A stretch of 64,000 nt of DNA, from the NCBI GenBank assembly GCA_019916065.1, contig CM034238.1, positions 3,560,199 through 3,624,198 on the forward strand, given 5' to 3'. Position 1 is the stretch's first letter; every line of letters starts with the position of its first letter. Position numbers and translations under genes: made by a program. This stretch comes from Vitellaria paradoxa (lineage: Eukaryota > Streptophyta > Magnoliopsida > Ericales > Sapotaceae). Below are positions 13,001-22,523 of the stretch, piece by piece. The notes under the pieces are model-generated. The model was not told the origin of the DNA. It ran no database searches and saw only the letters and a list, made by a program, of their open reading frames with translations.

Positions 13001-14195
13001 TAACTTCAACTCCATTCTCTAGAAGTATATTTGATGTTTTTTCTGACTTGTCCAAAAAAGCTCTGAAACTTAAATGTAGTATGATGGTATATCTATTGGT
13101 TTAGGTATGTGGTTGGACCATTGAATGGCTAGCTAATTTGATTAATAGCCCAAAATCTAAGGAACAGAAATATCATCTTAAGAGAGGAAGGACCCATGGG
13201 TTAGTCCGAGTGGCTTGTGGGTATGCTCCCTACAGAGACCATACGGGTTTGATTCCTGATTCAAGCGGGATGTGCATAAGAAATAGCATATATCTCTCTA
13301 GTTTACCCATCGGCTACGCGGTTCGTTGAGAACTGCCATCAACCGGTGTGGTTTCCCGGTTACTTAAAAAAAAAAAAAATCTTAAGAGAGGAAGCTTTGA
13401 TTTTTGTCTGTGTACCTATATTCTTTACATACTTAAAATTGCTTTAGAAGAAATCTATAGTTGATTATGTTGTCATTATTATTCTGGGAACCCTCTTAAG
13501 TTATTCCATTTCTTTCCATTACCACTGGCCTCGACCTTCATGCCTATTAATCGTGAGTTCCGTTGAATAAGCATGTATAGTAAAATTTTGCTTGTGCCAC
13601 CAATGCTCAGTAGTCGATACTGTCTATGTCAAATTATACTTCATCTCTAACTAATGATTTCTGAATTTTGTTCTATAGCCTGGAGGCAGCAGGGATTCTT
13701 CGGGAACTGGCAAATTACCTCGATGCCCATTTTCCTAATGTCGAATTGATTGCAAGCGCAATAGGGGTTGTGTCAGCAGTAATAGACAATGTTCCATTGG
13801 TTGCAGCAACAATGGGAATGTATGATCTCACTTCCTTCCCCCAAGATTCCGACTTCTGGCAGCTGGTTGCATATTGTGCCGGTACAGGTGGATCCATGTT
13901 AATTATAGGTTCTGCAGCTGGAGTTGCATTTATGGGAATGGAAAAGGTGGATTTCTTTTGGTATTTGAGGAAGGTATATGCAGCTGTTTAACTGTATTAT
14001 TTTCTTTTTCAAGTTTTTTATTTTTATTTTTTATCAGTCTTATATTAATAAGACTAAGAGGAAGTCATTTTTGTGCAGGTAAGTGGCTTTGCTTTTGCTG
14101 GTTACGCAGCTGGTATTGCTGCATATTTAGCCATTCACAATCTCCATATTTCTCTCCCAACAACTGTAGCTCAGGTCCCTTTCCTTTCTGGTTGA
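917..14195 (+). CDS. NHD1: NHD1 copy A, plastid Na+/H+ antiporter (exons 4-10; 5' part outside window)
   Basis: Seven exons: 917-1093, 7485-7591, 10454-10574, 12111-12172, 12295-12597, 13679-13973, 14079-14195. All introns are GT/AG and the phases join without a break, giving 393 residues ending in TGA. The product matches the C-terminal two thirds of plant NHD1 (NhaD family), a multi-spanning Na+/H+ antiporter of the chloroplast envelope in Arabidopsis. Signature segments seen are FFLLGAMTIVEIVDAHQG, AILDNLTTT, NAGGAWTPIGDVTT, GLPPYMGMLLGLGVLW, VIDNVPLVAA and GTGGSMLIIGSAAG; the two Asp-Asn motifs (DNLT, DNVP) belong to the symmetric transport core. It keeps consensus residues that copies B and C have lost (IDTQGVLFFLG, GSAAG), so it is the best candidate for the working gene. 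Intron 4 holds a complete Copia element. Exons 1-3 and the promoter lie left of base 1, so their integrity is unknown. Confidence 0.93.
1963..2160 (+). repeat. 5' LTR of the Copia element
   Basis: 198 bp, TGTTGATTC to CTACA. The motif GATTCATGTATGCTAGC, or a one-base variant, occurs three times in its first 80 bases. A TATATAA box at about 2094 precedes the likely transcription start. It differs from the 3' LTR by two short indels and at least one substitution. Confidence 0.94.
2161..2172 (+). other. Primer-binding site of the Copia element
   Basis: TGGTATCAGAGC directly abuts the LTR end. It is the usual plant Copia site complementary to the initiator methionine tRNA 3' end. Confidence 0.9.
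2609..5137 (+). pseudogene. Copia gag-protease-integrase, with an internal TAG
   Basis: The start is the ATG at 2609. The first segment has the Copia gag signature NNYLAWSRSCLLFIKARG. TAG at 2948-2950 interrupts the frame, which continues in the same frame to 5137. Further on are the zinc knuckle CDYCGRPRHTKETC (CX2CX4HX4C, about 3352-3393), the protease motif WIIDSGANRHMMG (about 3632), the pre-integrase WHRRLGHP (about 4040), and integrase D,D-35-E landmarks HSDVWGP, RTDNGTEY and QNGVAERKNRH (4210-4535). The frame is lost around 5080-5110, just before the reverse transcriptase, so a full polyprotein cannot be made. Confidence 0.93.
5112..6818 (+). pseudogene. Copia reverse transcriptase and RNase H, broken by TAA
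   Basis: This lies in a different frame from the upstream part. Motifs: NETWELV, KWVFTVKHKADGSVDRFKAR, the conserved FDVKNAFLHGDLEEEVYMEI, LYGLKQSPRAW and the catalytic YVDD (about 5868). RNase H has TDADWAGSPSDRRSTTGYC and the C-terminal DVFTKGL. TAA at 6612-6614 cuts the frame about 68 codons before the natural end at 6818. The usual SSAEAEYRA motif reads SSAEADDRA, an additional change. The element would need help in trans to move. Confidence 0.93.
6817..6825 (+). other. Polypurine tract of the Copia element
   Basis: GAGGGGGAG sits immediately before the 3' LTR, as expected for the plus-strand primer. Confidence 0.88.
6826..7034 (+). repeat. 3' LTR of the Copia element
   Basis: 209 bp. 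It matches the 5' LTR except for a 9-base segment near its 3' end (GGTTCATTC), a 2-base TA insertion and at least one substitution. The close match indicates a fairly recent insertion. Confidence 0.94.
7485..7591 (+). CDS. NHD1: NHD1 copy A exon 5
   Basis: A 107-bp exon from phase 0 to phase 2. It encodes VGLVTFFLSAILDNL, then TTTIIMVSLLRKLVPPSEYR. The DNLT motif is the first core Asp-Asn pair. It ends in AA, which joins the first base of exon 6 to make Lys. The donor is GTAGGT. Confidence 0.93.
8672..9007. mobile_element. Unidentified 336-bp insertion in intron 5 of copy A
   Basis: Copies B and C read straight through from GGCATGC to TATTTA, whereas copy A has 336 extra bases. The insert is GC-richer than its surroundings and has an A-run near its left end (8686-8701). 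On the minus strand, GGTTGAAATCC near the right end resembles an RNA polymerase III box B, and the run would be a T-rich tail. A minus-strand SINE is therefore possible. No clear target duplication is visible. The 87-codon minus-strand reading frame inside has no recognisable domain. Confidence 0.5.
10454..10574 (+). CDS. NHD1: NHD1 copy A exon 6
   Basis: A 121-bp exon that completes a Lys codon and then reads LLGAVVVIAANAGGAWTPIG, DVTTTMLWIHGQ and ISTLQTMK. The AGGAWTPIGDVTT stretch is the most conserved family signature in the window. The acceptor is TTTTACAG and the donor follows ATGAAG. Confidence 0.94.
12111..12172 (+). CDS. NHD1: NHD1 copy A exon 7
   Basis: A 62-bp exon encoding DLVLPCAVSLAVPLALMSLT plus two bases of a Ser codon. 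The acceptor is TTGCTTTCAG. It is a single copy here; the same exon is partly duplicated in copy B. Confidence 0.92.
12295..12597 (+). CDS. NHD1: NHD1 copy A exon 8
   Basis: A 303-bp exon starting with T, which completes Ser. The hydrophilic loop EVNRKGQDSPNILASEQMAP is followed by two membrane segments, with GLPPYMGMLLGLGVLWILTD at the turn, then YGESERQQLKVPQALSRIDT and QGVLFFLGILLSIS. The TQGVLFFLG form looks ancestral; B and C carry IQ.VLFFPG. Confidence 0.93.
13191..13378 (+). mobile_element. tRNA-derived SINE in intron 8 of copy A
   Basis: 188 bp flanked by a perfect 16-bp target duplication, ATCTTAAGAGAGGAAG (13175-13190 and 13379-13394). The box A-like TTAGTCCGAGTGG and box B-like GGTTTGATTCC are about 40 bases apart. 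It ends in a run of A. The same insertion at the same site is in copies B and C, so it predates the array. A 63-codon frame across it is incidental. Confidence 0.9.
13679..13973 (+). CDS. NHD1: NHD1 copy A exon 9
   Basis: A 295-bp exon: LEAAGILRELANYLDAHFPN, VELIASAIGVVSAVIDNVPL, VAATMGMYDLTSFPQDSDFW, then GTGGSMLIIGSAAGVAFMGM and the cytosolic or stromal turn EKVDFFWYLRK. The DNVP motif is the second core Asp-Asn pair. The acceptor is TTCTATAG. Confidence 0.94.
14079..14195 (+). CDS. NHD1: NHD1 copy A exon 10 (terminal)
   Basis: The last 38 residues and TGA: VSGFAFAGYAAGIAAYLAIH, then NLHISLPTTVAQVPFLSG. Copy B ends one residue later (SGS) because of a small difference at the stop. Confidence 0.92.
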   Translation, partial: VSGFAFAGYAAGIAAYLAIHNLHISLPTTVAQVPFLSG

Positions 14196-14575
14196 TGAGC
14201 TAATATAATAATATGCTCGGCTTTTAGTCACTTTCTGTGACTGGCAAGGCAATGCATCTCGTATGGAATGGCCTGTTCAACTTCAATTCACTGGTCGCCT
14301 TGAAAATTTGTCGATTGATGGCATATTGAGTGAAATAGTAAGTTTAGTTTAGAAGATCATTTTGAGAAAATACCCAGAGAAGATTGAATGTGGAATCTTA
14401 AAACCGTTATTGTTGCAGAAGGTTGAGTTAATTTGGGAACAATGGCCGCGCTTGTGCTGTTGATCTGATTTTTTCCGGCCAAAGTTTAGGTTTATTTGAT
14501 GTCACAACTTCGATGTTTTACATTATTTTAGGACTTACTGCACTCTGTAGGATGTGTAATTCTTTTACAGAGTTC

Positions 14576-14581
14576 AATAAA
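14576..14581 (+). terminator. Probable poly(A) signal of NHD1 copy A
   Basis: AATAAA lies 381 bases after the stop in a region that matches the 3' end of copy B closely (AATAAA at 38390). Conservation between the copies stays high up to this point, which fits a shared 3' UTR. Confidence 0.55.
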
Positions 14582-14731
14582 ATTCTTGTTTTACTAGGAC
14601 TTCTTTTAGCAAGGCTTGCTGAATATCAGTTTGCCAAATCCTGGGGACAGGTCGCTAGAAAACGCTTCTTTGGGTAACCTTTGTCTATTTTACGGGTCCA
14701 CGCAGTAGGGAGCCCGCGACAAATTCTCTAA

Positions 14732-15889
14732 GGCCCGTCTGGCAAAATTGTTAGTCTTCAGTTGTTTAATTTTTATATTTAGTTTTCAATTTTTGTATTT
14801 AATTTTTTATTTTTATTTTTTATTTTCATAGTAGAAAAAAAAAAATAAAAACAGAAAGTTGAAAATACGCTTGGTAATAATAGTTGTTGGTTAGTAGTAA
14901 TAGTTGTTAAATAATTAAATTTAATAATTATTAAAAATAATTTAATCTAATAAAAATAAGATATATTAAACATAATTTATTATAATTATTTTTGAAAAAC
15001 AATTTAATAAAATATATTTCATGCTAATTAAACTAATTAATTTAATTAATATAAATTAATTTGATTAATTAAATTTAATGATTTTAATTATATTATTTTT
15101 AAAACAAGTTAATTCAATAAAATAAAATATATTCAATATTTTTTAATTATATTATTTATTGAAAATAATTTATATAAAATTATTTTTATATTAATTTGAT
15201 TAATAAAATTAATTAAAATAATTAATTTAATTTAATGAAATGTACTTATTTTAATTATATTTTTTTATTAAAAATAATTTGATTCAAGAGAAATAAAATC
15301 TATTCAATATAATTTATTATATTTATTAAACGTAATTTAATAAAATATTTTTATATTAATTTAACTAATTAAATTCAATTATAATTAATATAATTTAGTT
15401 AATTAATATATTTAATGTATAATTTAATATACTAAATTAATTATTGATGAAATTAATTATTAATTAAATTATATTTAATATTTTTATATAAATAAAAATA
15501 ATAAATTATTAATTTAAATATTAATATATTTTATATATTAATTAAATGTTTTTGTATTAAATAATAATATATTTAGTAGTGATCGGAAATGAGTGAGAGT
15601 AGTAGTGGTGGTGAGAGGTAATGGTCGGATGTTGGTAGTGACCAGCGGAATGTGGTGGTTAATGGTATTATAACTGGCAGGGGTTGGGTAAGAAAATGAA
15701 AATTAAAAAAGCAAACTTTGAGAAAACATATTTTCTATATTTTCATAATTTTTGAAAATTTTAAAAATAGTTTTCATTTTTTTAAAATATTGGAAACAAA
15801 TTTGACAAACGAGTTTTCATATTAAATTTTCAAAAAAAATGTAAACAAAAATAAAAAAACTGAAAATAAAATAATTGTCAAACTGGCCC
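14732..15889. mobile_element. AT-rich terminal-inverted-repeat element downstream of copy A
   Basis: 1158 bp of nearly pure A/T between inverted ends GGCCCGTCTGGCAAAATTG and GGGCCAGTTTGACAATTG (the latter read on the minus strand). It is flanked by TAA on both sides. The TTA/TAA target and GG-rich, GTTTGG-containing ends fit the PIF/Harbinger (Tourist) type. There are no open frames. A diverged copy occupies the same place after NHD1 copy B. Confidence 0.78.
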
Positions 15890-16360
15890 TAAAATATCAA
15901 TATAGAGATGTTGATATTGATTTATTTTTAGCTTCTTGAATGTCCTCACCCCTACCCAAAAAGCCATTATTTATGTTATAACAAGTTTTTCTTGACCCAA
16001 TTATTTCATTTGTTATTTATTTTTTCCAAGGCATTGGCCACATCATAGGGACTTGGATAACAATATCAATAGTAGCACTCTTTTTCAACTAAATCATAAA
16101 TAAGCCCGAGATGGTCTTGATATTTGTTATATAGTTTCAAAACCAATAAAAATGGAGATTGCTGAGGACACTAAATGAATTAGAGAAAAGGGATTTTTTG
16201 GATTCCCAAGGAACTTCCAAGCTTCTTCCAAATGTGCTACGTTAGTACGGGTCCCCTTAGCCCAAGACTTCTTTACTTGCTCGGCTACATAAAAATGCAA
16301 AGAAGGTTGAACTTAATTCGTATTTAAAGTACAAAACAAGTTGATAAATGAAAAATCTGA
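15890..16360. other. Intergenic spacer, no gene seen
   Basis: Spacer after copy A, homologous to about 39771-40250. No signal beyond low-complexity A/T was recognised. Confidence 0.7.
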
Positions 16361-16363
16361 AAT

Positions 16364-17144
16364 CTACGAACCTAGGTCCGAGGACACTAAAAGAACTGGA
16401 GAAAAGGGATCTTTATTTGAATAATGCTTCCAGTGTCCACTGACAATGCAAGTGTCATCATTTGATTTAATATTATTGGGAAGCATGTGTACCAAGGCTT
16501 TTTCTAGTCGGAACTTTAGGTAACACTTATCCGCATTTTTTTCTAACTTTTTGTTAATAACAATAAAGGAGATCCCATTCTGTGATATGAAATCCATATT
16601 GTTAGTTGATTTCATTTAGCCCATTCACTATCCTCTATAAGTATAGAAGTTGCAAGTGACACACCTAGGGGGAAAGGTTAAGGCTGCGTTTGGCATCCTT
16701 AGCTAGTAATAGCTACAGTAGCTACTATCTAGTAGCTGCTATAGTGCTCTACGAAATTTACCCTCTTATATTTTAATTTTCTTTTAAACTTTTAAGGGCA
16801 AAAATGTTAAACTAATAAAAACTAAAAATCCACCTAAAAAAAGTCATTTTTTCCTTTCCAAACACAAAAATAACTGGTTTATTTTTAGTTAGCTAGCTAG
16901 TAGTTAAAAATAAGCCAACTATTTTTCTTCCCAAACCAAGCCTAAGTCTGTTCATGACAGATCGGATGAAGTGGTTCAAGGGAAATCTAAGGCCTTCCTC
17001 CGTAATGGCCACTGTTGGAAATTCTCTAGGTTCATGATCCCTTTCACGGGAGAGCCTAATACCTACATTTGAGATAATGTTATATTTTTGTTTGAAAGCT
17101 CTAACTTTCTCCTCAGACCTAAGCTCGTTAGCAAGTCTACCCAT
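16364..17144 (-). pseudogene. Relic of a Gypsy-associated plant gene (Transposase_28-like), split by a MITE
   Basis: Minus-strand reading from an ATG at 17144: MGRLANELRSEEKVRAFKQK, then VAITEEGLRFPLNHFIRSVM. The GLRFPL..F...VMNRL pattern resembles the domain labelled 'putative gypsy type transposon' (PF04195) in plants, and the antisense remnant at 44025-44910 has the similar stretch GLRFPF..LVQEVLNRL. The MITE at 16682-16942 interrupts it, and the remaining downstream part is at 16364-16615. The equivalent at 40255-40752 lacks both the MITE and the ATG. No protein product is expected. The family assignment rests on a short motif and my memory of the family. Confidence 0.5.
16682..16942. mobile_element. 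Tourist-like MITE, copy A spacer only
   Basis: 261 bp with inverted ends GGCTGCGTTTGG and GGCTTGGTTTGG, flanked by TAA duplications (16679-16681, 16943-16945). The corresponding site in the B-C spacer (about 40561) reads through as GTTAAGTCTG with a single TAA, a clean empty site. Confidence 0.9.
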
Positions 17145-17317
17145 AGTCTTGAATAAAGAAAAAGAATGAGAAGAAGCAGATTGTAATGCCTAATACACAC
17201 TAGGAGGAAAACCCTAAATCGAGGTGTAAGCACGTCAATGGAAGATAGAAATCATAGGAAAGATATAAAGAAAGTCAACTATTAGAAAAAAAAAATGAGT
17301 ATAACAAATAGTACATA

Positions 17318-17342
17318 TATGTGTGTGTGTGTGTGTGTGTAT
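17318..17342. repeat. GT microsatellite
   Basis: A run of GT units in the A-B spacer. The matching place in the B-C spacer (about 40925-40955) is an AT/GT mixture, so the repeat has expanded differently. Confidence 0.85.
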
Positions 17343-18121
17343 GTAAATGTATTTGAAATTTTGAAGCCAAAAAATCAAATGAACGGTAAAAATAATATTT
17401 ATTACTGTCTCAATTTTTAAATTGACATTTATGTGAAAAGAGAGTGTAGCAGCCTTAGGGTTTCGTGCAGGCGGCGTATCACGCTAAAAAAGTGAAAGAG
17501 CACATCACGTATTATAAATAGGTTAACGATACAACCAATCACGGTAAAGCACGTTAAAAGTAAAGTAATAATGAGATATACAAAGGGATTTTTTTGCAGA
17601 TGGGACTTATATTTTTATTAATTTTTACTCTGCTCGGGTAAGCAACTTCCTGATCAGAGTGGGGGCATAATGTCGACACAAAATAAACAAGGGACATGTG
17701 GCGTTTTCCTGAGCACAATAAGATAAGACACGTGACATTTTCCCAAGCACATTCCTAATGTGCTTAGCTAAATTGCTGCAACTGGGCCCCACCACTTGAT
17801 GATGTAATTCTAATTATAAATGCAAAATGGTAATAAATTTGAACTGAATTTATTACATTTTAGTTAGCTTAGCTAGTTCATATTTTTACAAGTGTCAGAC
17901 AGATTTGATATTTAAACATTTTTAAAAGTTGTATCCTGTCTATTCAAGCGCCTACGCGTATTTACTACAAAGTGAAAAGTATTAAATGTGGAATGAAATG
18001 CATTAAAGGAAAAGTAAAACGTTGAGTACTTTATGATATACCTGTGGGGCACAACATCATTACAATTTAATTATTTATATATTAATTTATTTGCACTGTT
18101 TTACTTTAAATACGAGACTTA

Positions 18122-18266
18122 GGGCTCGTTTGGAGTCCCAAATGAAACAAAAAAAAACTCAAAAGTAGGTTTGATGTGATGTAAAAATGATAAGTGGCAA
18201 AATGTGATTGGAGAGATTTGAAAACTTTTGAAATTTTTTGGTTTTTTTTAGGCTCTAAATGAGCCA
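18122..18266. mobile_element. 145-bp MITE, copy A spacer only
   Basis: Inverted ends GGGCTCGTTTGGAG and TGGCTCATTTAGAG (the latter on the minus strand), flanked by TTA (18119-18121 and 18267-18269). The B-C spacer has the unfilled ACTTAGCCT site at about 41752. Confidence 0.82.
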
Positions 18267-18269
18267 TTA

Positions 18270-20560
18270 GTCTCAAAACCCAGGTACATTTACTATTGTC
18301 AACCAATTACATTACTCTTTCTTTTACAATTTGCTCTAGCTACTTTTTGACTTTACCATCACAGTGTTTTTTGGTCGTGGCCTCTCTTCGGCCATAACCT
18401 TTGATTTCTTGTGCTCTACAGGCTTGAGTTCAGCTTTTCTAGTTGACGTGACGAGCACTTCTAGTAGTATTTTTTTATTATTGAACAACTCCAATTTTGC
18501 TTTTTCATGTGAAAACTAACCGAATTTTTTTTAGACTTGTTCAAGCTCAATTTAAGAAAATGTTCGCTTGAGTTCTAATCGGGAATCAAACAGGTAAAAA
18601 TTTAACTACATTGATTTGTGAGTGGTTCATAATTCAACACGAGTTGAAACTTAAAAAAATTTTGACTTAAAAATTCATGAATAGGTTTGGTTTCATAAAA
18701 TAATATATATTATAATATTTTTTGTATTTTAATAATATTCTTTTATAATATTTTAGATTAAAATAATATTATTTTGATTTAATCAAATTATTCACAAATT
18801 GATTTCGAGTCTAAATTCTTTTTTATCGTGCCAAACTCGAACCTATATAAAAGTTTGTACTTGACTTGAGTTTAGTTCGAACAAATTAAAATTTTGCTTG
18901 TTTCTATCCCTACTTCCACACATAACTATGAAGAATACCAAACTTTATGTAACATTATATAACAAAGTTTTTGAATAATTATTATCAAAATATTGGCATC
19001 TTATTTCTTAAATTAATGGAGCAACTATTTTAAAAGATTTTAAATATGTACATATATTTGACGTTTTTAGATCTACCATAATATTTTACCATGTAAATTG
19101 TTGAAATTCACGATGAAATCTTTATTTAAACCAATAAAGTTAAATTAATACAATTATACTTAAATAATTAACACAAAATATTTTAATTTTAAATTTATAA
19201 ATATAAACACAACATAGAGTTATATTTGGGCTCTGTTTTGTTGTTATACTTATCTGAAAAATTTTGAAAACATTTGCAAAATATTTAAAGGTTATTTACT
19301 TTTTATCTCATTACACGAATTACGAACTCACAACTTATCTTACTTTATCTCACTTTTTATTGCTCCAAACACACCCTTAAACAATTTCTTTTAAATAAAC
19401 AAAGCTAAATTTTTTAATTCGAATTGATAAATACAAATGTAACGTAAACTGAAAATCAAAAACTAATACATATGTTATACGGAATGTTTCTGAAAAATGC
19501 TAGTATATAAAGAAACATAACTAAAATTTCTATATTCATTTCACTTCGAAGTAGTAAGCCTATGACAATTTTATCTATTTTTAAGAACTTTTTTTTTTGT
19601 ATAATTATTATGGTTATATACTAATAACTTTAGTTTATGTTTTTACATATATATATATAATGTAAACTAGATATAAATAGTATTAAGCAATGGATAATTA
19701 CACTTTCTTTTGTTAGAATTTGATTTAAAAGCACATTACCATATTTAGTGTAAGTGTCAAGATTGGTTGACAAAAAAAAAAAAAAAATCACAAAAATAGA
19801 TAGGTAAAAATATATTTTTATTCATTTTTTATGTTAACATGAAATGTTAATTATTTTATTAAATATATTTATTTTGTCTTTATTTTTTTAACTAATATTT
19901 GTTGAACCATAACATATGAGTTTATATAATATTTGTGATATAAATTTAATTAAATTTAATATTTTTTATAATTTTTTTTACTTCAAAGAGAAATGTGTGT
20001 TAACTTACCCTCCGTTTAGAAATATTTATCTCTTAAAATTGATTTAATTTTAAAATAAAAAATTGATTTAATTTGAATTGAATTGATTTGATTTGGTAAA
20101 TACAATTTTGTGTTTTGAACACATTTTTATTTAAGAATTGAATTGATTTAGTTTATGAGGAATATTAAATTTAACCATGTTAAAGAAATAGAAAATATCG
20201 TAAATATGATATAAGAGAATAAATTTATTTATTTACTTAGATTGCTTAAGAAAATATTGAATTTTCATTAAATTCTATTATTTTGGATTATATTTCAAAT
20301 TATATAAAAATTTTAAAATTTAAGTTATGAAATAGAATGAAATCTAACTTATAAAAATTTATTTTAATTTCAAATTTAAGAATTAATAAAAATTCTTATC
20401 AAATAAAATGAAATTCACAATTCCTAACAGAGTATTGGAGTTGTGTATCTTTAGTCAAAGCAAGATGCTAATGTGTAATTATGAGCAACTATTTATCATT
20501 TGCTTAACACAAAGATTAAAGTTGAAATAAAAAATGATAATTTGAATGGCATTAACTTTT
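18270..20560. other. AT-rich intergenic spacer, no gene seen
   Basis: Long A/T-rich stretch homologous, with gaps, to about 41760-42980 and 46969-48050. No reading frame, RNA gene or terminal repeat could be supported. Confidence 0.7.
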
Positions 20561-20561
20561 G

Positions 20562-21131
20562 GATAAATTACACTTAGACCTCCTAAACAATTAGATAATT
20601 GCACTAAAATTCCCTTAATATTGAAAAGTTACATACACTCCCTTATTTTGAAATGTTACTAACACTTTGACTCCTTTCGTTAATTTTGATTCTAATTCCG
20701 TTAAATAATTATTTAAAAGACAAAATTACTTTCAAATTTATTGAAAATACATATCTCTAACATCAACCACCCTTGTGCCACCACCATACTTCTTTAACAA
20801 GCTGACGTTGATGAAAACCTAGCATGGGTAGCTTTCGAGGGAGTCACCCAATAAATTCGGCAAGTCGATAGAGATAGATCAGAGATTGAACATGTCGAGG
20901 ATGGCAAACGATTGGTCGAAGACATAAGAGAAGTTTAAAGGGTACACTTGGTATATTAAAAAATTTTTTTGGCTGACATGGTTGTTTTAATTGACATTCT
21001 AATGGATGCTAACAGAAGGGGTATTAGTGTGAATACCATTTCAAAAAAAGAGAGACGTTTAAAATTTTCAAATGTTAGGAGTTTATGTATAATTATCTAA
21101 ATATTTAGGGGTCTATGTGTAATTTATCCGA
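20562..21131. mobile_element. MITE-like element upstream of copy B exon 1
   Basis: About 570 bp with long imperfect inverted ends: GGATAAATTACACTTAGACC on the left and the inverted form GGATAAATTACACATAGACC on the right. It ends about 200 bp before the copy B coding start, so it sits at the promoter. The matching element before copy C (about 48051-50702) is split by a 2.1-kb segment. The target duplication is not clear. Confidence 0.6.
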
Positions 21132-21336
21132 TTTAAAGCAACCCAACCGTCCCCTGCTCTCTCTACCCGTTCGCAGCCTTTCCAGGTCGCGTGGAAATAT
21201 CCATTTCCATTTTGTCCTCCTCGTGCAGTGACCAACAAAACTAGCGAAGACTCCTATCGGAGTACACAAAGCTACCACCGGCGCCGCCTTCTCGTTCAAA
21301 TTCGAACCAGTTTCTTCGAAACCCTAGCTAGCTGTG
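21132..21336 (+). promoter_or_regulatory. Presumed 5' UTR and core promoter of NHD1 copy B
   Basis: GC-richer than the upstream spacer and well conserved with 50711-51077, which fits transcribed leader sequence. CT-rich tracts are present. No convincing TATA box was placed. In copy C the same region carries an extra AT-rich block. Confidence 0.45.
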
Positions 21337-21595
21337 ATCTCTTATGCTCTGTCACCAATCAGAACTCATTCCTTTTCCCCAGCTCACCAATTCAAGAAAC
21401 GATCGCTTCTCTTTTCATCTCCGTGTTCGGATTTCTCCTTGTCCCAAGCCTGGTTTGGTTCTCCTTTCTTGAAGTTCAGAGGTACAAGACTCTGCGGCGG
21501 CAATGAAGTTCTCGCGAGCGCCGAAGACAAGGCCCGAGACTTATAGCCGTCGTTTCCTCAACAACAGCCGCAGCCTACTTCCGAAACAAATCAAG
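21337..21595 (+). pseudogene. NHD1: NHD1 copy B exon 1 with three lesions
   Basis: The transit-peptide exon. The frame from the lost start reads ISYALSPIRTHSFSPAHQFK and onward to GNEVLASAEDKARDL, then stops. Correcting for one extra base in C and two missing bases in B, both copies imply an ancestral exon of 261 bp (87 codons, phase 0). Confidence 0.88.
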
Positions 21596-22523
21596 GTTTT
21601 CCTCATTCCGTTCAACTGTTTCTCAACGAATGAAATTGACGTGAATTTGATTATTTGCTCACTCAATTAGTTGTTTTGGCGTGCTCTTAACAAAGGCTCG
21701 AATGGATTGAATTAATTTGAAAGAGAGTTGAGCATGTTCTGTCAATTACTGTGTGAGAACTTGATTATTAATAGGCACTAGTATCGTCAGATATTGGTGT
21801 TGGATGTCTATTCTAGTTTATTTGAAAAAGAAGGTCGAGTTTTGGTTTTGTGAGATTTGTGAAGATGCAGTGATTCTCTAGGTTTTCATATCATGTGCTC
21901 GGCAATGGTACAAAATTCTCCTCAACTGCTTTTTGAAATGCCTAATTGTATTTCCTTTTCTTTTTTTGTTGAAATAAATTTTCACGAAAGACAACTTCTC
22001 TTTAGTGGGAAACCAACTCGAACAAAGAAAGGTGGTCGTCTTGGTTGATCAGGATGTGCTTGTCCTCGATATTCTGACATTTCTTAGTAGAATTACTGAA
22101 TTATTAATTGTAAAAGCAAATAGAATAACGTGCTTTTCATACTGAATGATTAATTGTAGTTGAGTTTGATTAGAATAACAGAATATACAGTACTAAATTG
22201 ACCTCTTTCTATATTTTCCTGTCGTTTCCTTTTGTTATGGAGTGGAAACTTCATGGAACATACTTAGTCTTTGACACTTTGTTCTATTCAAGCAACTTTT
22301 GTTGGACGCTTGTTCAACTTAAAAAAAGAAAAATTGTAAAAATGGAATTGCATTAGAAAGGCATTAAGGGGACGGGATGTTACCCATGTACAGGCAGGCA
22401 GAGAGAACTTGTCCCATTTGTGTAGTAATCACATGCCATTTGTCCGAGCTTTGCACACTTTTTGCTGTGTTGTGTTCTTTCTCCTAGTAGTCAGACCTCA
22501 TGCTAATCCCTGTGCACCACCAG
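21596..22523 (+). other. NHD1 copy B intron 1
   Basis: 928 bp. It contains one copy of the roughly 0.59-kb segment (about 21731-22315) that is present three times in copy C. No gene was seen in it. Confidence 0.8.

Noticed and set aside
13191..13270. A functional tRNA gene, suggested by box A and box B
   Set aside because: No cloverleaf or acceptor stem could be drawn; the poly(A) tail and target duplication show it is a SINE.
13138..13329. 63-codon open frame in intron 8
   Set aside because: It spans the SINE and its flank; no equivalent frame exists in copy B.
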